In this document: piece after piece, positions 34,169 through 42,615 of the stretch | How positions within the stretch are numbered: the stretch's first letter is position 1 | How the letters are laid out: each line of letters begins with the position of its first letter | Position numbers and translations under genes: made by a program | Assembly: GCA_947471985.1 (NCBI GenBank) | Contig: CANIZL010000056.1 | Coordinates: forward strand, 1 to 42,615 | DNA from: Verrucomicrobiota bacterium | Lineage (GTDB): Bacteria > Verrucomicrobiota > Verrucomicrobiia > Limisphaerales > UBA9464 | Direction: 5' to 3' | Length of the DNA: 42,615 nt | The notes under the pieces: model-generated | Told to the model about the DNA's origin: nothing | The model's database searches: none | Seen by the model: only the letters and a program-made list of their open reading frames with translations

Positions 34169-34900
34169 ATGAAGCGTCCACTCCACGAGAAATCCACCAC
34201 TGAACAAATTCGGCAGCGCTTCGACGTCGATGTTGAACGCTTCTCCCGGTTGGAAAGCGGGCAGCAGGCGGCGATGGATGCGCCGGTGATCTTGGACGTC
34301 GTGGCGCGCACCGCCGGATGCTACCTCCAGCCCCACGGGACCTTGCTCGATCTGGGTTGTGGTGCCGGAAATTTCACGCTGCGGGTGCTCGGAAAAGTCT
34401 CACCCCTGAACTGCCTGCTCGTCGATCTCAGCCGTCCGATGCTGGACCGGGCAGTGAGCCGTGTCACCGCAGCCACCTCGGGTTGGGTTCGGCCCCTGCA
34501 ATCGGACCTGCGGGACCTGTCGTTGGAACCAGCTTCCGTCGACATGATCCTCGCCGGCCAGGTGTTGCATCACTTGCGCGATGACGAGGATTGGCGGCGG
34601 GCGTTCGAGAAGTTTCACCGCTGGCTGCGCCCCGGGGGAACTCTGTTGGTGGCGGATTTCGTCACCTTCGACGCCCCGGGGATTCAGGACTTCATGCTCG
34701 CCCGCTACGCCGCCCATCTGGAGGCTTTTGGTGGTGCCGAGTACCGGGACAAGGTCCTGGCCTATTGCGAGGTCGAAGACTCCCCCCGATCGGTCCGGTA
34801 TCAGCTGGATCTCCTACGTTCCGTCGGCTTTCACGAGTACGATGTCCTGCACCGCAACGCCCTGTTTGCGGCCTACTACGCCCGAAAAACCACCGATTAG
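34169..34900 (+). CDS. Class I SAM-dependent methyltransferase
   Basis: A 243-residue Rossmann-fold methyltransferase. Motif I is LLDLGCGAGNF (59-69), then the acidic residue in LLVDLSRPML, the post-motif DMILAGQVLHHL and WLRPGGTLLVADFVTF. This is the UbiE/Methyltransf_11-like pattern. The N-terminal 45 residues are a helical cap (TTEQIRQRFDVDVERFSRLE). The substrate is not predictable. The gene starts 23 bp after the CxxCH protein on the same strand, so co-transcription is likely, and it ends before the convergent permease gene. Confidence 0.85.
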   Translation: MKRPLHEKSTTEQIRQRFDVDVERFSRLESGQQAAMDAPVILDVVARTAGCYLQPHGTLLDLGCGAGNFTLRVLGKVSPLNCLLVDLSRPMLDRAVSRVTAATSGWVRPLQSDLRDLSLEPASVDMILAGQVLHHLRDDEDWRRAFEKFHRWLRPGGTLLVADFVTFDAPGIQDFMLARYAAHLEAFGGAEYRDKVLAYCEVEDSPRSVRYQLDLLRSVGFHEYDVLHRNALFAAYYARKTTD

Positions 34901-34956
34901 CCGGACCTGCCAGAAACAGGCCCGCAGGCACCCCGCACCGGCGGCTGCGACGAACT

Positions 34957-36201
34957 TTATTCGTACCGCAGCGAATCAATGGGATCGAGGTTCGCGGCCT
35001 TCCACGCCGGGTAGGTTCCGAAGAGAATGCCCACGGCCGAACAAATGCCCATTCCAATCAGGGCCCAATCCCACGGCACGACCGGCGGCGCACTCACCAG
35101 AAAACACATCAGGTTGCCGAAAGCGATTCCCAGCACGACTCCCACGAGGCCACCCACCTGACTCAACAAGACCGCTTCCGCGACGAACTGCACGAGGATG
35201 CTGCGCTTCTTGGCGCCGATGGCCCGGCGGATGCCGATCTCCCGAGTCCGCTCGGTGACGCTCACAAGCATGATGTTCATGATCCCAATTCCGGCGGCTA
35301 CCAATGCGATGCTGCTGATCGCCGCCGCCCCCAGGCGTACGGCCTGGGTCATCGTCCGAAATTGACTCACCGCTGAATCATTGGTGATCACTTCAAAATC
35401 GTCCTCGTCGCCCGGGGCCACCTTCCGCAGTGTCCGCATCGCCCCCCGGCAGAACTCCACCGTTTCATCAAAGGAGTCGCGATCCGGCGCCTGCACCTGA
35501 ATGGCCAGCGACAAATCCCGACCGAAACGCCGCAATGCCGTGCCCAACGGTATGGCAATGAAACTGTCCCGGCTCATGCCAAACATCGCTCCGCGCCGTT
35601 CCAACAAACCAACCACCGTGTAATTGACCCCCAGATATTTCACAGTATCCCCCAAGGCGGACTCGACCCCGAAGGGAAAAAGCTTCTCGGCCAGGTCCGC
35701 CCCCAGCACGCAGATGTTACGGCCCGCTTCATCATCGGCTTCGGTGAAGGCGCGACCAGCCGTCACCACCCACGTCTGGGTGACAAAACCTTCGGGCGTG
35801 ACCGCTTCGCCATTGATCGTGCTGGGAGTCCGTGCAAACCGGCTGCTGGCCTCGCCCGTCGCAAAACTCGCCCGGGCCGCCACTGCAGTGCCCTCCGGAA
35901 TCTTCGCCTGAAACCGCCGAACGTCATCGATGAAAAATCGGCGGCGGCGCATGATTTTCTCCCAATCCGTATCCTCCGTCACAATGGCCGGCCGCCGAGA
36001 AAACTGCAGCGTATTGGCGCCCAGACTCGTCATGGCGCCCTCCAGATTGCTCTGCAAAACCCGGATGGCCGTCATCACCGCAATAATCGAAAAAACACCG
36101 ATCAAGACGCCCAGCAGGGTCAGCGACGAACGCAGCACATTGGTCCGCACGGCCGTCAAAGCCTGCCGGAGCATTTCCGTAATTTCGCGGAGTCCCATCA
36201 T
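34957..36201 (-). CDS. MacB-like ABC transporter permease (second copy)
   Basis: A 414-residue permease of the MacB/FtsX class. It has an N-terminal membrane helix (SSLTLLGVLIGVFSIIAVMT), a MacB periplasmic core domain (about 45-270) and three C-terminal helices with IMNIMLVSVTERTREIGIRRAIGAKKRSI, the conserved coupling region. GGAGG precedes the ATG (ATG-ATG). It has no fused ATPase, so it relies on the separate LolD-like ATPase upstream. It follows the first permease after 16 bp, so the two probably form a heterodimer, last in the operon. Substrate unknown; macrolide or lipoprotein-type efflux are known roles of relatives. Confidence 0.92.
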   Translation of the reverse strand: MMGLREITEMLRQALTAVRTNVLRSSLTLLGVLIGVFSIIAVMTAIRVLQSNLEGAMTSLGANTLQFSRRPAIVTEDTDWEKIMRRRRFFIDDVRRFQAKIPEGTAVAARASFATGEASSRFARTPSTINGEAVTPEGFVTQTWVVTAGRAFTEADDEAGRNICVLGADLAEKLFPFGVESALGDTVKYLGVNYTVVGLLERRGAMFGMSRDSFIAIPLGTALRRFGRDLSLAIQVQAPDRDSFDETVEFCRGAMRTLRKVAPGDEDDFEVITNDSAVSQFRTMTQAVRLGAAAISSIALVAAGIGIMNIMLVSVTERTREIGIRRAIGAKKRSILVQFVAEAVLLSQVGGLVGVVLGIAFGNLMCFLVSAPPVVPWDWALIGMGICSAVGILFGTYPAWKAANLDPIDSLRYE

Positions 36202-36217
36202 GTTTGGTTGCCTCCGG

Positions 36218-37462
36218 TTACTCGGAACGAAGGGCGTCCACCGGATCCAGCCGGCTCGCCCGCCACGCGGGAACGAAACCGGAAATCACTCCGGTCAGCA
36301 CCGAGATACCCAGCGCCAGGACAACAATCCACCAACTCATCTCCGCCGTGAACATGGAATCATTGCGACGGGCCACATCCGCAATCCACCACGTTATCGG
36401 CCATGCGATTGCCAACCCCACCAACCCTGCCCCCAGGGTCAGCGTCGCCGCCTCGATGAGGAACTGGATCAGGATCGTTCGTCGTTTGGCCCCCAGCGCC
36501 TTGCGGACCCCGATCTCCTTGGTGCGCTCCACCACGCTGACAAACATGATGTTCATGATGCCGATGCCGCCCACGAACAACGACAGCAGCGTCACAAACA
36601 AGCCGAAGCTGCCCAGTGTGAGCCGGAAACCATCAAAAAAACCCGCCACCGCATCCTGTTGATTGATGGCGAAATCATCATCCCGCCCGGGCTCGACCTG
36701 GCGCACCCGCCGCAGGATGCCGCGAATCTCCTCCTTGGTTTCCGCCACCATCTCCGGGTTTCGCGACTTCACCGCCACGACGTAGTCCGGTCGGAAGAAA
36801 AAGCTTTGGGCAAAGCGGGTGATCGGAATCACCACTTGGTTATCCTGATTCCAGCCCATCAGGCTCCCCTGCTTTTCCAGAACACCGACGATTTCAAACG
36901 TAGCATTGTCCAGCCGGACCTTCTGTCCGACGGCGCCTCCTCCGGGAAAGAAGCGATCCGCAAGGTAGGATCCCAAGATGCAGACGGAACGGGATGACCC
37001 CACATCCGACTCGGTAAGCCAACGCCCCTGAGCGAGGGACAAACCCCGGATGAGCAGGCTCTGTTCCGTGTTGCCCACCAGCCAGACGCCCTTGGCGCGG
37101 CGATTCTGATAATAGAGTGAAACGCCGTTGTTATCCGCCTGCGGCGCCACAGCCAACGCCGTGGTGAGCCCACGCTCCAACTCGCGGACCTGCGTCAGCG
37201 TGATCTCCCGGCGATTGCGAAACCTCCGATTGTCATCAAAGGACATCCACGGAAACCGTCCCACAAACAGCACATCGGCCCCCAGACTCGACACCGAACG
37301 TTGAAAGGAATTGGTCATGCCATTGAGCATGGTTCCGACCAGCGTCACCGTGAGAATGCCGATGACCACGCCCAGGGTAGTGAGCCCGGACCGGAGCCGA
37401 TTGCCCCGGATGGCGTGGATCGCGATGCGGGCGGATTCGCGCAACTCAGTCAGCAGAGTCAT
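36218..37462 (-). CDS. MacB-like ABC transporter permease (first copy)
   Basis: A 414-residue paralogue of the next gene with the same layout: an N-terminal helix ([19 protein letters not shown]), a periplasmic core domain and three C-terminal helices. The family motif is [29 protein letters not shown]. Both permeases have exactly 414 residues, consistent with duplication. Its start overlaps the ATPase stop by four bases (ATGA), tying the two together. The substrate is unknown. Confidence 0.92.
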   Translation of the reverse strand: MTLLTELRESARIAIHAIRGNRLRSGLTTLGVVIGILTVTLVGTMLNGMTNSFQRSVSSLGADVLFVGRFPWMSFDDNRRFRNRREITLTQVRELERGLTTALAVAPQADNNGVSLYYQNRRAKGVWLVGNTEQSLLIRGLSLAQGRWLTESDVGSSRSVCILGSYLADRFFPGGGAVGQKVRLDNATFEIVGVLEKQGSLMGWNQDNQVVIPITRFAQSFFFRPDYVVAVKSRNPEMVAETKEEIRGILRRVRQVEPGRDDDFAINQQDAVAGFFDGFRLTLGSFGLFVTLLSLFVGGIGIMNIMFVSVVERTKEIGVRKALGAKRRTILIQFLIEAATLTLGAGLVGLAIAWPITWWIADVARRNDSMFTAEMSWWIVVLALGISVLTGVISGFVPAWRASRLDPVDALRSE

Positions 37463-38220
37463 GGCGCAAGGGCATCGAGGCGGGGCGGCGGCACCATCGA
37501 AGTCGCCTGCGAGTCCGACGGCACCACGGCGAGCGGATGTGGATTGACCTCATCCGAGGCGATCAGTCCGTCGCGGATCCGGATGATCCGCCGGGCATGC
37601 TGAGCCACGTCCTCTTCATGCGTGACCACGATGATCGTGTTGCCCTGGCGGGAAAGAGCTTCAAACAAGCCGAGAATCTCGACGCCCGTCTTGGAATCCA
37701 GATTCCCCGTGGGTTCATCCGCCAGCACAATAGCTGGACGATTGATCAGCGCCCGGGCGATGGCGACACGCTGGCGTTGTCCCCCGGATAATTCGTTGGG
37801 GCGATGGTGCAGCCGATCCCCCAAACCGACCTGTTCCAAGGCCGCTTTCGCCCGCTCCTTTCGTTGCCGCAGGGAAACCCCGGCGTAGACCAACGGAAGT
37901 TCCACATTGTGCCACGCGTCACTGCGGGCCAGCAGGTTGAAACTCTGGAAGACAAAACCGATCTCCCGGTTCCGCACCTCCGCCAGCGCGTTGTCGGACA
38001 TCCGCGCCACATCGTGGCCATTCAACTCGTACCGACCTTCGGAGGGAGTATCCAGGCAACCCAGCAGGTTCATCAGCGTGCTCTTGCCGGACCCCGACGG
38101 ACCCATGATGGCCAGATATTCCCCCCGTTCGATCGACAGGGACACACCCCGCAATGCATGGACCGTTTCCGAACCCATCACATAGCGACGGGCGAGATTC
38201 TCAATGCGGATCAGCGGCAC
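37459..38220 (-). CDS. LolD/MacB-type ABC transporter ATPase
   Basis: A 253-residue ATPase. Walker A is G40-T48 (GPSGSGKST), then signature [15 protein letters not shown], Walker [17 protein letters not shown] and the switch His in VVTHEEDVA. The start codon is GTG (38220). It lies between the membrane fusion protein (40 bp upstream) and the first permease (four-base overlap), forming the MacA-MacB(ATPase)-permease-permease order. The family includes LolD and MacB. Confidence 0.93.
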   Translation of the reverse strand: MPLIRIENLARRYVMGSETVHALRGVSLSIERGEYLAIMGPSGSGKSTLMNLLGCLDTPSEGRYELNGHDVARMSDNALAEVRNREIGFVFQSFNLLARSDAWHNVELPLVYAGVSLRQRKERAKAALEQVGLGDRLHHRPNELSGGQRQRVAIARALINRPAIVLADEPTGNLDSKTGVEILGLFEALSRQGNTIIVVTHEEDVAQHARRIIRIRDGLIASDEVNPHPLAVVPSDSQATSMVPPPRLDALAP

Positions 38221-38260
38221 AGGAAGTGAAGCGGTTGAGGTCGGTGGAGAAGGAGCCGGC

Positions 38261-39592
38261 TCAAGGCGCCGCTGACGGCCGGTTGCCCTTCTTCGTCGTG
38301 GGATCCTCCAGCTTGACGGGTTTGCCCTCCTCCAATTCCCGACTGATCGCCTTGAAGCTGCCGGTTACAATTTCCTGTCCCTCCATCAGTCCCGAGAGGA
38401 TTTCATAATACGTATCGTCGCTAATGCCCCGCTTTACCGGCAGGAGTTGAACCTTGCCACCGGAATACCCGAACACCACTTCCGGAGCCTTGGGCGCCTT
38501 CCGCTTGGGCATGATCAATTCCAACTCACCCTTGGCCTCGGGCCCACTCTTTTTTTCCGCCGCCGCGACCGCACCGGACAGATCGTTCGTTTTCGGCAGA
38601 CGGGTGGTGACGCTCTGAATCGGCACCGTTATAACATTCGTGCGATACTGGGTCTCCACCTCCGCCGTCACACTCATGCCCGGAAGAAACGGCTCCTTGT
38701 CCTCAATGCGGATTCGCACCTCGAATTTCGTGGCCTCCGATTGCTGCCCCGCGGAGGTGGTCTTGGCCGACCGCGCGACCTGAGTAACCGTTCCGGCAAA
38801 TTTCCGATCCTTGAAGGAGTCCACCTCCAGGCGGGTCTTCTGTCCGGGTGCAATCAAAACCACATCCACTTCACCCACTTCCACCCGCGCCTCCATAACG
38901 CCGAGTTCCGCCACGGTCATAATCTCCGTGCCCGCCATCATCCCAGTGCCGACCACCCGCTCCCCTTTTTCCGAAATCAGCTTGGAAACGGTGCCATCCA
39001 TGGGCGCCCGGATCGTCGTCTTGAGCAGATCCTCCTGGGCCTTCTTCAGAAACGCCGCCGCCTGCTCCACTTGATGGCCGGAGCTGTCCACCATCGCCTT
39101 GGCCGCATCAAATCCCGTCCGCGCACTATCGTACTCCGATTCACTTACCAACTTCCGCGCAAAAAGTTCCGCCGCGCGCTTGAACTCCGCCTCGGCCTTG
39201 GCGGCATTCGCGATCGATTGATCCTTGCCCGAGCGGGACGTTTGAAAGCTCGCCTCGGCCTGGCGCACCGCCGCGTCGTAGAAATCCGGACGGATCTTCA
39301 CCAGCACATCCCCCTGATGAACAATCTGCCCCTCCTTTACCGGCAGCTCGATGATCTCGCCGGAAACCTCCGGACTGATCTTCACTTGGGTCACCGGCTG
39401 AATCTTACCCGTGGCCACTACCAGCTCGATCAAATTGCGCCGGGCCGCCTTTTCCACGGTGACGACCAGGGTGGCATCCTTGCCAAAGGGCCACGACGTC
39501 CGGCAGCCCTGTTGGCTGGAGCAGGCGCTGAGCGCCAGTACGGCGGCAAACGAGGCGGCGCGGCGCCAGGGAAAACGATGAAGATCAGACAT
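38261..39592 (-). CDS. MacA/HlyD-type membrane fusion lipoprotein
   Basis: A 443-residue periplasmic adaptor, first gene of the efflux operon. The N-terminus is a lipoprotein signal with lipobox LSAC (C24). Then come the biotinyl-lipoyl-like domain ([20 protein letters not shown]), a long helical hairpin (about 105-195), [20 protein letters not shown] and the beta-barrel parts. A Lys/Pro/Glu-rich tail ends the protein. The family joins an inner-membrane MacB-type pump to an outer-membrane channel; no TolC-like gene is in the window. Transcribed divergently from the jet genes. Confidence 0.93.
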   Translation of the reverse strand: MSDLHRFPWRRAASFAAVLALSACSSQQGCRTSWPFGKDATLVVTVEKAARRNLIELVVATGKIQPVTQVKISPEVSGEIIELPVKEGQIVHQGDVLVKIRPDFYDAAVRQAEASFQTSRSGKDQSIANAAKAEAEFKRAAELFARKLVSESEYDSARTGFDAAKAMVDSSGHQVEQAAAFLKKAQEDLLKTTIRAPMDGTVSKLISEKGERVVGTGMMAGTEIMTVAELGVMEARVEVGEVDVVLIAPGQKTRLEVDSFKDRKFAGTVTQVARSAKTTSAGQQSEATKFEVRIRIEDKEPFLPGMSVTAEVETQYRTNVITVPIQSVTTRLPKTNDLSGAVAAAEKKSGPEAKGELELIMPKRKAPKAPEVVFGYSGGKVQLLPVKRGISDDTYYEILSGLMEGQEIVTGSFKAISRELEEGKPVKLEDPTTKKGNRPSAAP

Positions 39593-39787
39593 GTCGACGT
39601 CCCGGAATACCCCGGGGAGTTACAGAATGTTTCATGAATGCCGATCTGCCAAGTCGAGTGGCGGTTACGTTTACTGATCGCAGCGAATCGGAGCACCGCT
39701 TTTCCCCTTTTCCCCGTGCAACCGTCCCCACACAGTTGGCGCCTTGTGATTCAGGCGTCGACCGAAGGTAACCATGATTCCGGACCG

Positions 39788-41290
39788 GTGCCGCGGCTTC
39801 CCCGCGGTGTCCCGGCGTCGCTGGGCCAACGCCTCGCGCCCTTCCTTACTGGCGGCTTCTTCCGCCCGCTGAGCCGCCCCACCGCCGCGGTTTACGTCGA
39901 TTGTGCCGAGCGTTTGATGGAGGCGGCGGACGATGGTGGCCAAATCCCCCACGACGAAGCCCGGGTATTGATCGGCGACGTCCTCCTGCGGCATCCGGAT
40001 ATCCAGCTGGACGAGGATGAAGGCGGACACTTCCGCGATCTGGGCCAACGGGCCGGGCAGTTCTTCAACCGCCTGCTGGAAGCCCGCTGGATTGAACCCC
40101 GCCGGGTCAATCTCGACGAACAATACGTCCTGATTGCGCCACCGCTGCGCCGGCTGGTGCGACTGCTCCGGGAACTGGCCGAGGACCGTCCCGCCGAGCT
40201 CAAGGATTTCGCCGCCACCCTGCGTTCGCTTTGCCAGGAATTGCTGGTCGAAGGCGCGCTGGATGCCAGCCAGCTGAAGCCCGAGCAAATGCGGCAGAAG
40301 GTCAAGGACCTGCTGGACCGCGCCGGCCGCGCGGAGGATCAGATGCACGCCGTGGAATCGCTGATTCTCCAGCACGAGGCCGCCCAGCGCGTCAGCGACT
40401 CCCCGCAAGCGACTCTGCAACGCTTCCTCGTCGAATTTCACGCCGGCGAACACATGGTTTGCTACGCCGCCCTGCAGGAAGCCGGACTGCTCAACCAACT
40501 GGCCCGGGCCCAGGAAGTCGCCCACGAGGCCCGCCACGATGCCTTGGCCAAAAACCGCCTCGCCGAGGGATTGGCCCGCCACCGCCAACTGGAGCCCAGT
40601 GACCCCGCCGCGTACGCCGAAGCCGAACGATGGCTGGGCAAACTGGAACGAATCCTCGCGGCGATTCCCATCAAACAACGACTGATCGACGGTCGTATGG
40701 CGGATTTCAGCCGCCTCTCCGCCGCCCGGTATCGTTATCAGACCGAAATGCGTGGTCGTCGACCGGAACAGGTGAAGGCCTATCTGGATGCGGCCGCGGC
40801 CCTGCACGCCGGCCAATCGTTCGGCGAATTGGTCCAGGAGCCCGGGATGCCCCTGCTGTCACCGATAATCGAAGTCTACTTCGGCCGAGATTCCCTCGCG
40901 CGCCCCCGCACCCAGCGGGCCGCCGTCGATCTTTCCCTCGCCGCGCCGAACACCAAAGCCGACCCCGATGCCGCCACCGACGAGATCCGTCGACGCAACC
41001 TGAACGTCCTCACGCCGCAACGCGCTGCCAAATTCATCGACCGTCATCTCCCAAAAAAAGGCGACCGCGTCTGCACCGCGGATCTGCAATTGGTGCGCGA
41101 GGATGATCTTCTGGATCTCCTGGCCGTCCTCGCTTTCGACCGCGGGAACTCGGTCACGGGTTCGGGCAAGCAGCTGCGTTGGCGCGTCCACACGGTCCGG
41201 GCCGATTTCGGTACGGATCCCGGACAGATCCCCCGCGATCTCGAAGCCGGCCGGTACGTTGAACGTTGCACCTTGGAACGACTGGCCTGA
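39788..41290 (+). CDS. jetA: Wadjet protein JetA
   Basis: A 500-residue protein of the DUF5716/JetA family, the kleisin-like subunit of Wadjet. The N-terminal part (FFRPLSRPTAAVYVDCAERL) and the helical body rich in Glu/Arg/Leu (VESLILQHEAAQRVSDSPQA) match the family in my recognition. The frame is open from 39638. I chose the GTG at 39788 because it gives a typical length and leaves about 195 bp for promoters between it and the divergent efflux operon; GTG 39746 is an alternative. It leads jetA-jetB-jetC, which fits the known Wadjet order. Wadjet restricts plasmids by SMC-like loop extrusion and DNA cleavage. Confidence 0.8.
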   Translation: MPRLPRGVPASLGQRLAPFLTGGFFRPLSRPTAAVYVDCAERLMEAADDGGQIPHDEARVLIGDVLLRHPDIQLDEDEGGHFRDLGQRAGQFFNRLLEARWIEPRRVNLDEQYVLIAPPLRRLVRLLRELAEDRPAELKDFAATLRSLCQELLVEGALDASQLKPEQMRQKVKDLLDRAGRAEDQMHAVESLILQHEAAQRVSDSPQATLQRFLVEFHAGEHMVCYAALQEAGLLNQLARAQEVAHEARHDALAKNRLAEGLARHRQLEPSDPAAYAEAERWLGKLERILAAIPIKQRLIDGRMADFSRLSAARYRYQTEMRGRRPEQVKAYLDAAAALHAGQSFGELVQEPGMPLLSPIIEVYFGRDSLARPRTQRAAVDLSLAAPNTKADPDAATDEIRRRNLNVLTPQRAAKFIDRHLPKKGDRVCTADLQLVREDDLLDLLAVLAFDRGNSVTGSGKQLRWRVHTVRADFGTDPGQIPRDLEAGRYVERCTLERLA

Positions 41291-41413
41291 CGCGGCCGTC
41301 GTTGTTTCCTTCCCGTGGCTGAAAACTTTCTTCTCTCCCTGTTGCCGCCCTACCGATCCGCCCCCCGGCGAGTTTCGGGCCGCTGATTTCCACCGCTTTT
41401 TCTAGGTCTCACC

Positions 41414-42094
41414 ATGCCTCTTCCCTGGCCTTCCTTCTGGCAACACATCCCGACCGATGACCGGCCGGCGATCTCCGACATTCTCACCGAACTGCTCGCT
41501 CACGGCGCCCTTTTGGGGGAGACAGGCCGGAGCCGCGAGCTCTATCTGCTCGCGCGGGAATATCAGCGCGAGCTGGGCGAATACCTCGCCCCGCTGCACC
41601 TGGAAGCGATCCCCGACCCGGATCGTCCCATCCTGCAATTGCGGCCGGTGCCCGGGGACTGCGGTCTCGTCGCCCGGTTCAACAAGGCCGAAACCATCCT
41701 CGTCCTCACCCTCTGGCGCATGTACCACGACGCCCGCATGAACGCGATCACCGAAACCGTGGTGGTCACCGCCAACGACATCGCGCACCAGATCGAGTTG
41801 TATTTCCGCCCCGTCGACGCCACCCCGGACGCCCCCGCCGCACGCGACAGCAAAACCTCCACCGGACCGACCAACGCCCAACTCCGCGAAATGCTCCTGC
41901 GCCTGCGCAATCGGCGTCTCGTCCAGCTCCAATGGAATGAGGATTCGGATCGATTCGGCGAATCCCAGATTGAAATCCTGCCCACGCTCAGCCGGGTGAT
42001 TCCCTTCGAAAACGCTGCCGCCTGGGAGGAACAAGCCGCCCTCTACCGTCCGACGCCGTCCGCCGGAGAGCCGTCCGAGACCGTTCCGCAGTAA
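41414..42094 (+). CDS. jetB: Wadjet protein JetB (DUF4194)
   Basis: A 226-residue DUF4194-family protein, the KITE-like (winged-helix) subunit of Wadjet. Typical stretches are FWQHIPTDDRPAISDILTEL near the start, YLLAREYQRELGEYLAPL, KAETILVLTLWRMYHDARM and the later NRRLVQLQWNEDSDRFGESQ and QIEILPTLSRVIPFE. It lies 123 bp after jetA and 26 bp before jetC. The 123-bp gap shows no terminator that I recognise. Confidence 0.85.
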   Translation: MPLPWPSFWQHIPTDDRPAISDILTELLAHGALLGETGRSRELYLLAREYQRELGEYLAPLHLEAIPDPDRPILQLRPVPGDCGLVARFNKAETILVLTLWRMYHDARMNAITETVVVTANDIAHQIELYFRPVDATPDAPAARDSKTSTGPTNAQLREMLLRLRNRRLVQLQWNEDSDRFGESQIEILPTLSRVIPFENAAAWEEQAALYRPTPSAGEPSETVPQ

Positions 42095-42120
42095 CCATCG
42101 CCGCCGCACCGCCCCTTTCC

Positions 42121-42615
42121 ATGAGCCAACGCATTTCCCTGACCCGCATCATCGCCCTGAACTGGTACGGCTTTCGCCAGATCTTCGACGTCGATGACAA
42201 CGTCCTGATTTCGGGGGCCTTCGGCACCGGCAAATCCGCCGTGCTGGACCTGATGCAATACGTCCTCCTGGGCGAACACTGGCGCGCCAATCGCGCCGCC
42301 GCCGGCAACGCCCGCGGTCGCGATCTCGTCGGCTACTGCCTGGGCGACACCAACCAGACCCGCGAGGGACAACGGCATTTCCTACGCTCCAGCGGTGTCA
42401 CGGTGGCCGCGTTGGAATTCACCCGTCCCGCCGAACGCGGCGGCAAGGCCGCGAAACGCGAGACCTGGGGCATCCGCCTCGAATTCTCCAGCCCCGACGC
42501 CGCCCCCAAGCAAACCTACTTCTTTCTCCCGGACCGACTGGAGTACGCCGCCCTCGCCCCCGACGGCAAGCTGCTGGCCGACGATGCCTTCCGCGCCTGG
42601 TTGCGCCGGGAGCAC
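42121..42615 (+). CDS. jetC: Wadjet protein JetC, SMC-like ATPase, N-terminal fragment
   Basis: Starts at ATG 42121 and stays open to the window edge: 165 residues. Residues 9-30 (RIIALNWYGFRQ, then FDVDDNVLISG) lead into Walker A G32-S39 (GAFGTGKS), followed by VLDLMQYVLLG. This is the N-terminal half of an SMC/MukB-like ATPase head. NRAAAGNARGRDLVGYCLGD continues the JetC pattern. The coiled coils and Walker B lie outside the window. JetC is the motor of Wadjet; the nuclease JetD would follow. Confidence 0.85.
   Translation, partial: MSQRISLTRIIALNWYGFRQIFDVDDNVLISGAFGTGKSAVLDLMQYVLLGEHWRANRAAAGNARGRDLVGYCLGDTNQTREGQRHFLRSSGVTVAALEFTRPAERGGKAAKRETWGIRLEFSSPDAAPKQTYFFLPDRLEYAALAPDGKLLADDAFRAWLRREH

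Noticed and set aside
39774-39788. ATG at 39774 as jetA start
   Set aside because: It is in a different reading frame from the JetA protein and soon leaves the conserved sequence.
39671-40816. 381-codon minus-strand frame over jetA
   Set aside because: It is antisense to jetA; GC-rich reverse frames stay open by chance, and the plus frame matches a family.

Overview
The window looks like chromosomal DNA of a GC-rich member of the Verrucomicrobiota (PVC superphylum). This is inference from gene content: an LpxC-FabZ fusion, a CxxCH protein of the Planctomycete/Verrucomicrobia heme-binding type, a pseudopilin whose N-terminus runs into [14 protein letters not shown], and complete outer-membrane biogenesis genes (BamA, Skp, LpxA). 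I ran no database search; all family calls are from motif recognition. Only a minority of genes show a clear Shine-Dalgarno sequence.

Layout. 1-5.8 kb (+): the tail of a CheA-like kinase, a CheY-like receiver, two CheX-like proteins, a winged-helix protein, and an 1165-residue protein that I read as a full-length but catalytically dead relative of DUF4011-type SF1 helicase/nuclease proteins. 5.85-9.0 kb (-): bamA and skp. A possible 60-residue protein lies at 9.3-9.5 kb (+). 9.5-14.6 kb (-): a GldA/GldF/GldG/DUF4340-like ABC system, preceded by an orphan sugar-type ABC ATPase (to 16.2 kb) and a secreted two-repeat barrel-like protein (to 17.3 kb). A tRNA-Thr(UGU) sits at 17.4-17.5 kb (-), followed by a secreted Ig/thrombospondin-type-3 protein (17.6-18.9 kb). 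19.0-25.6 kb (-): one long operon cysI-cysH-cysD-cysN, translationally coupled to a DapA-family aldolase/dehydratase and an AraD1-type FAH-family enzyme. 25.9-26.8 kb (+): a stand-alone pseudopilin with its own promoter and a perfect terminator. 26.8-30.0 kb (+): a ComB-like phosphatase, the LpxC-FabZ fusion and LpxA. 30.0-34.9 kb (+): a very large heme-binding CxxCH protein fused to an NHL propeller, then a methyltransferase. 35.0-39.6 kb (-): a MacA/LolD/MacB-like tripartite efflux operon with two permeases. 39.8 kb to the end (+): jetA, jetB and the start of jetC of a Wadjet (SMC-like) anti-plasmid system; jetD would be outside the window.

How the parts fit. The envelope genes (bamA, skp, lpxC-fabZ, lpxA, Gld-like and Mac-like ABC systems) make up an ordinary diderm core. 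The cys operon takes sulfate towards sulfide, with an unexpected sugar-acid branch at its 3' end. The two least ordinary regions are the chemotaxis-like cassette that runs into the dead helicase/nuclease homologue, and the Wadjet locus cut by the right edge.
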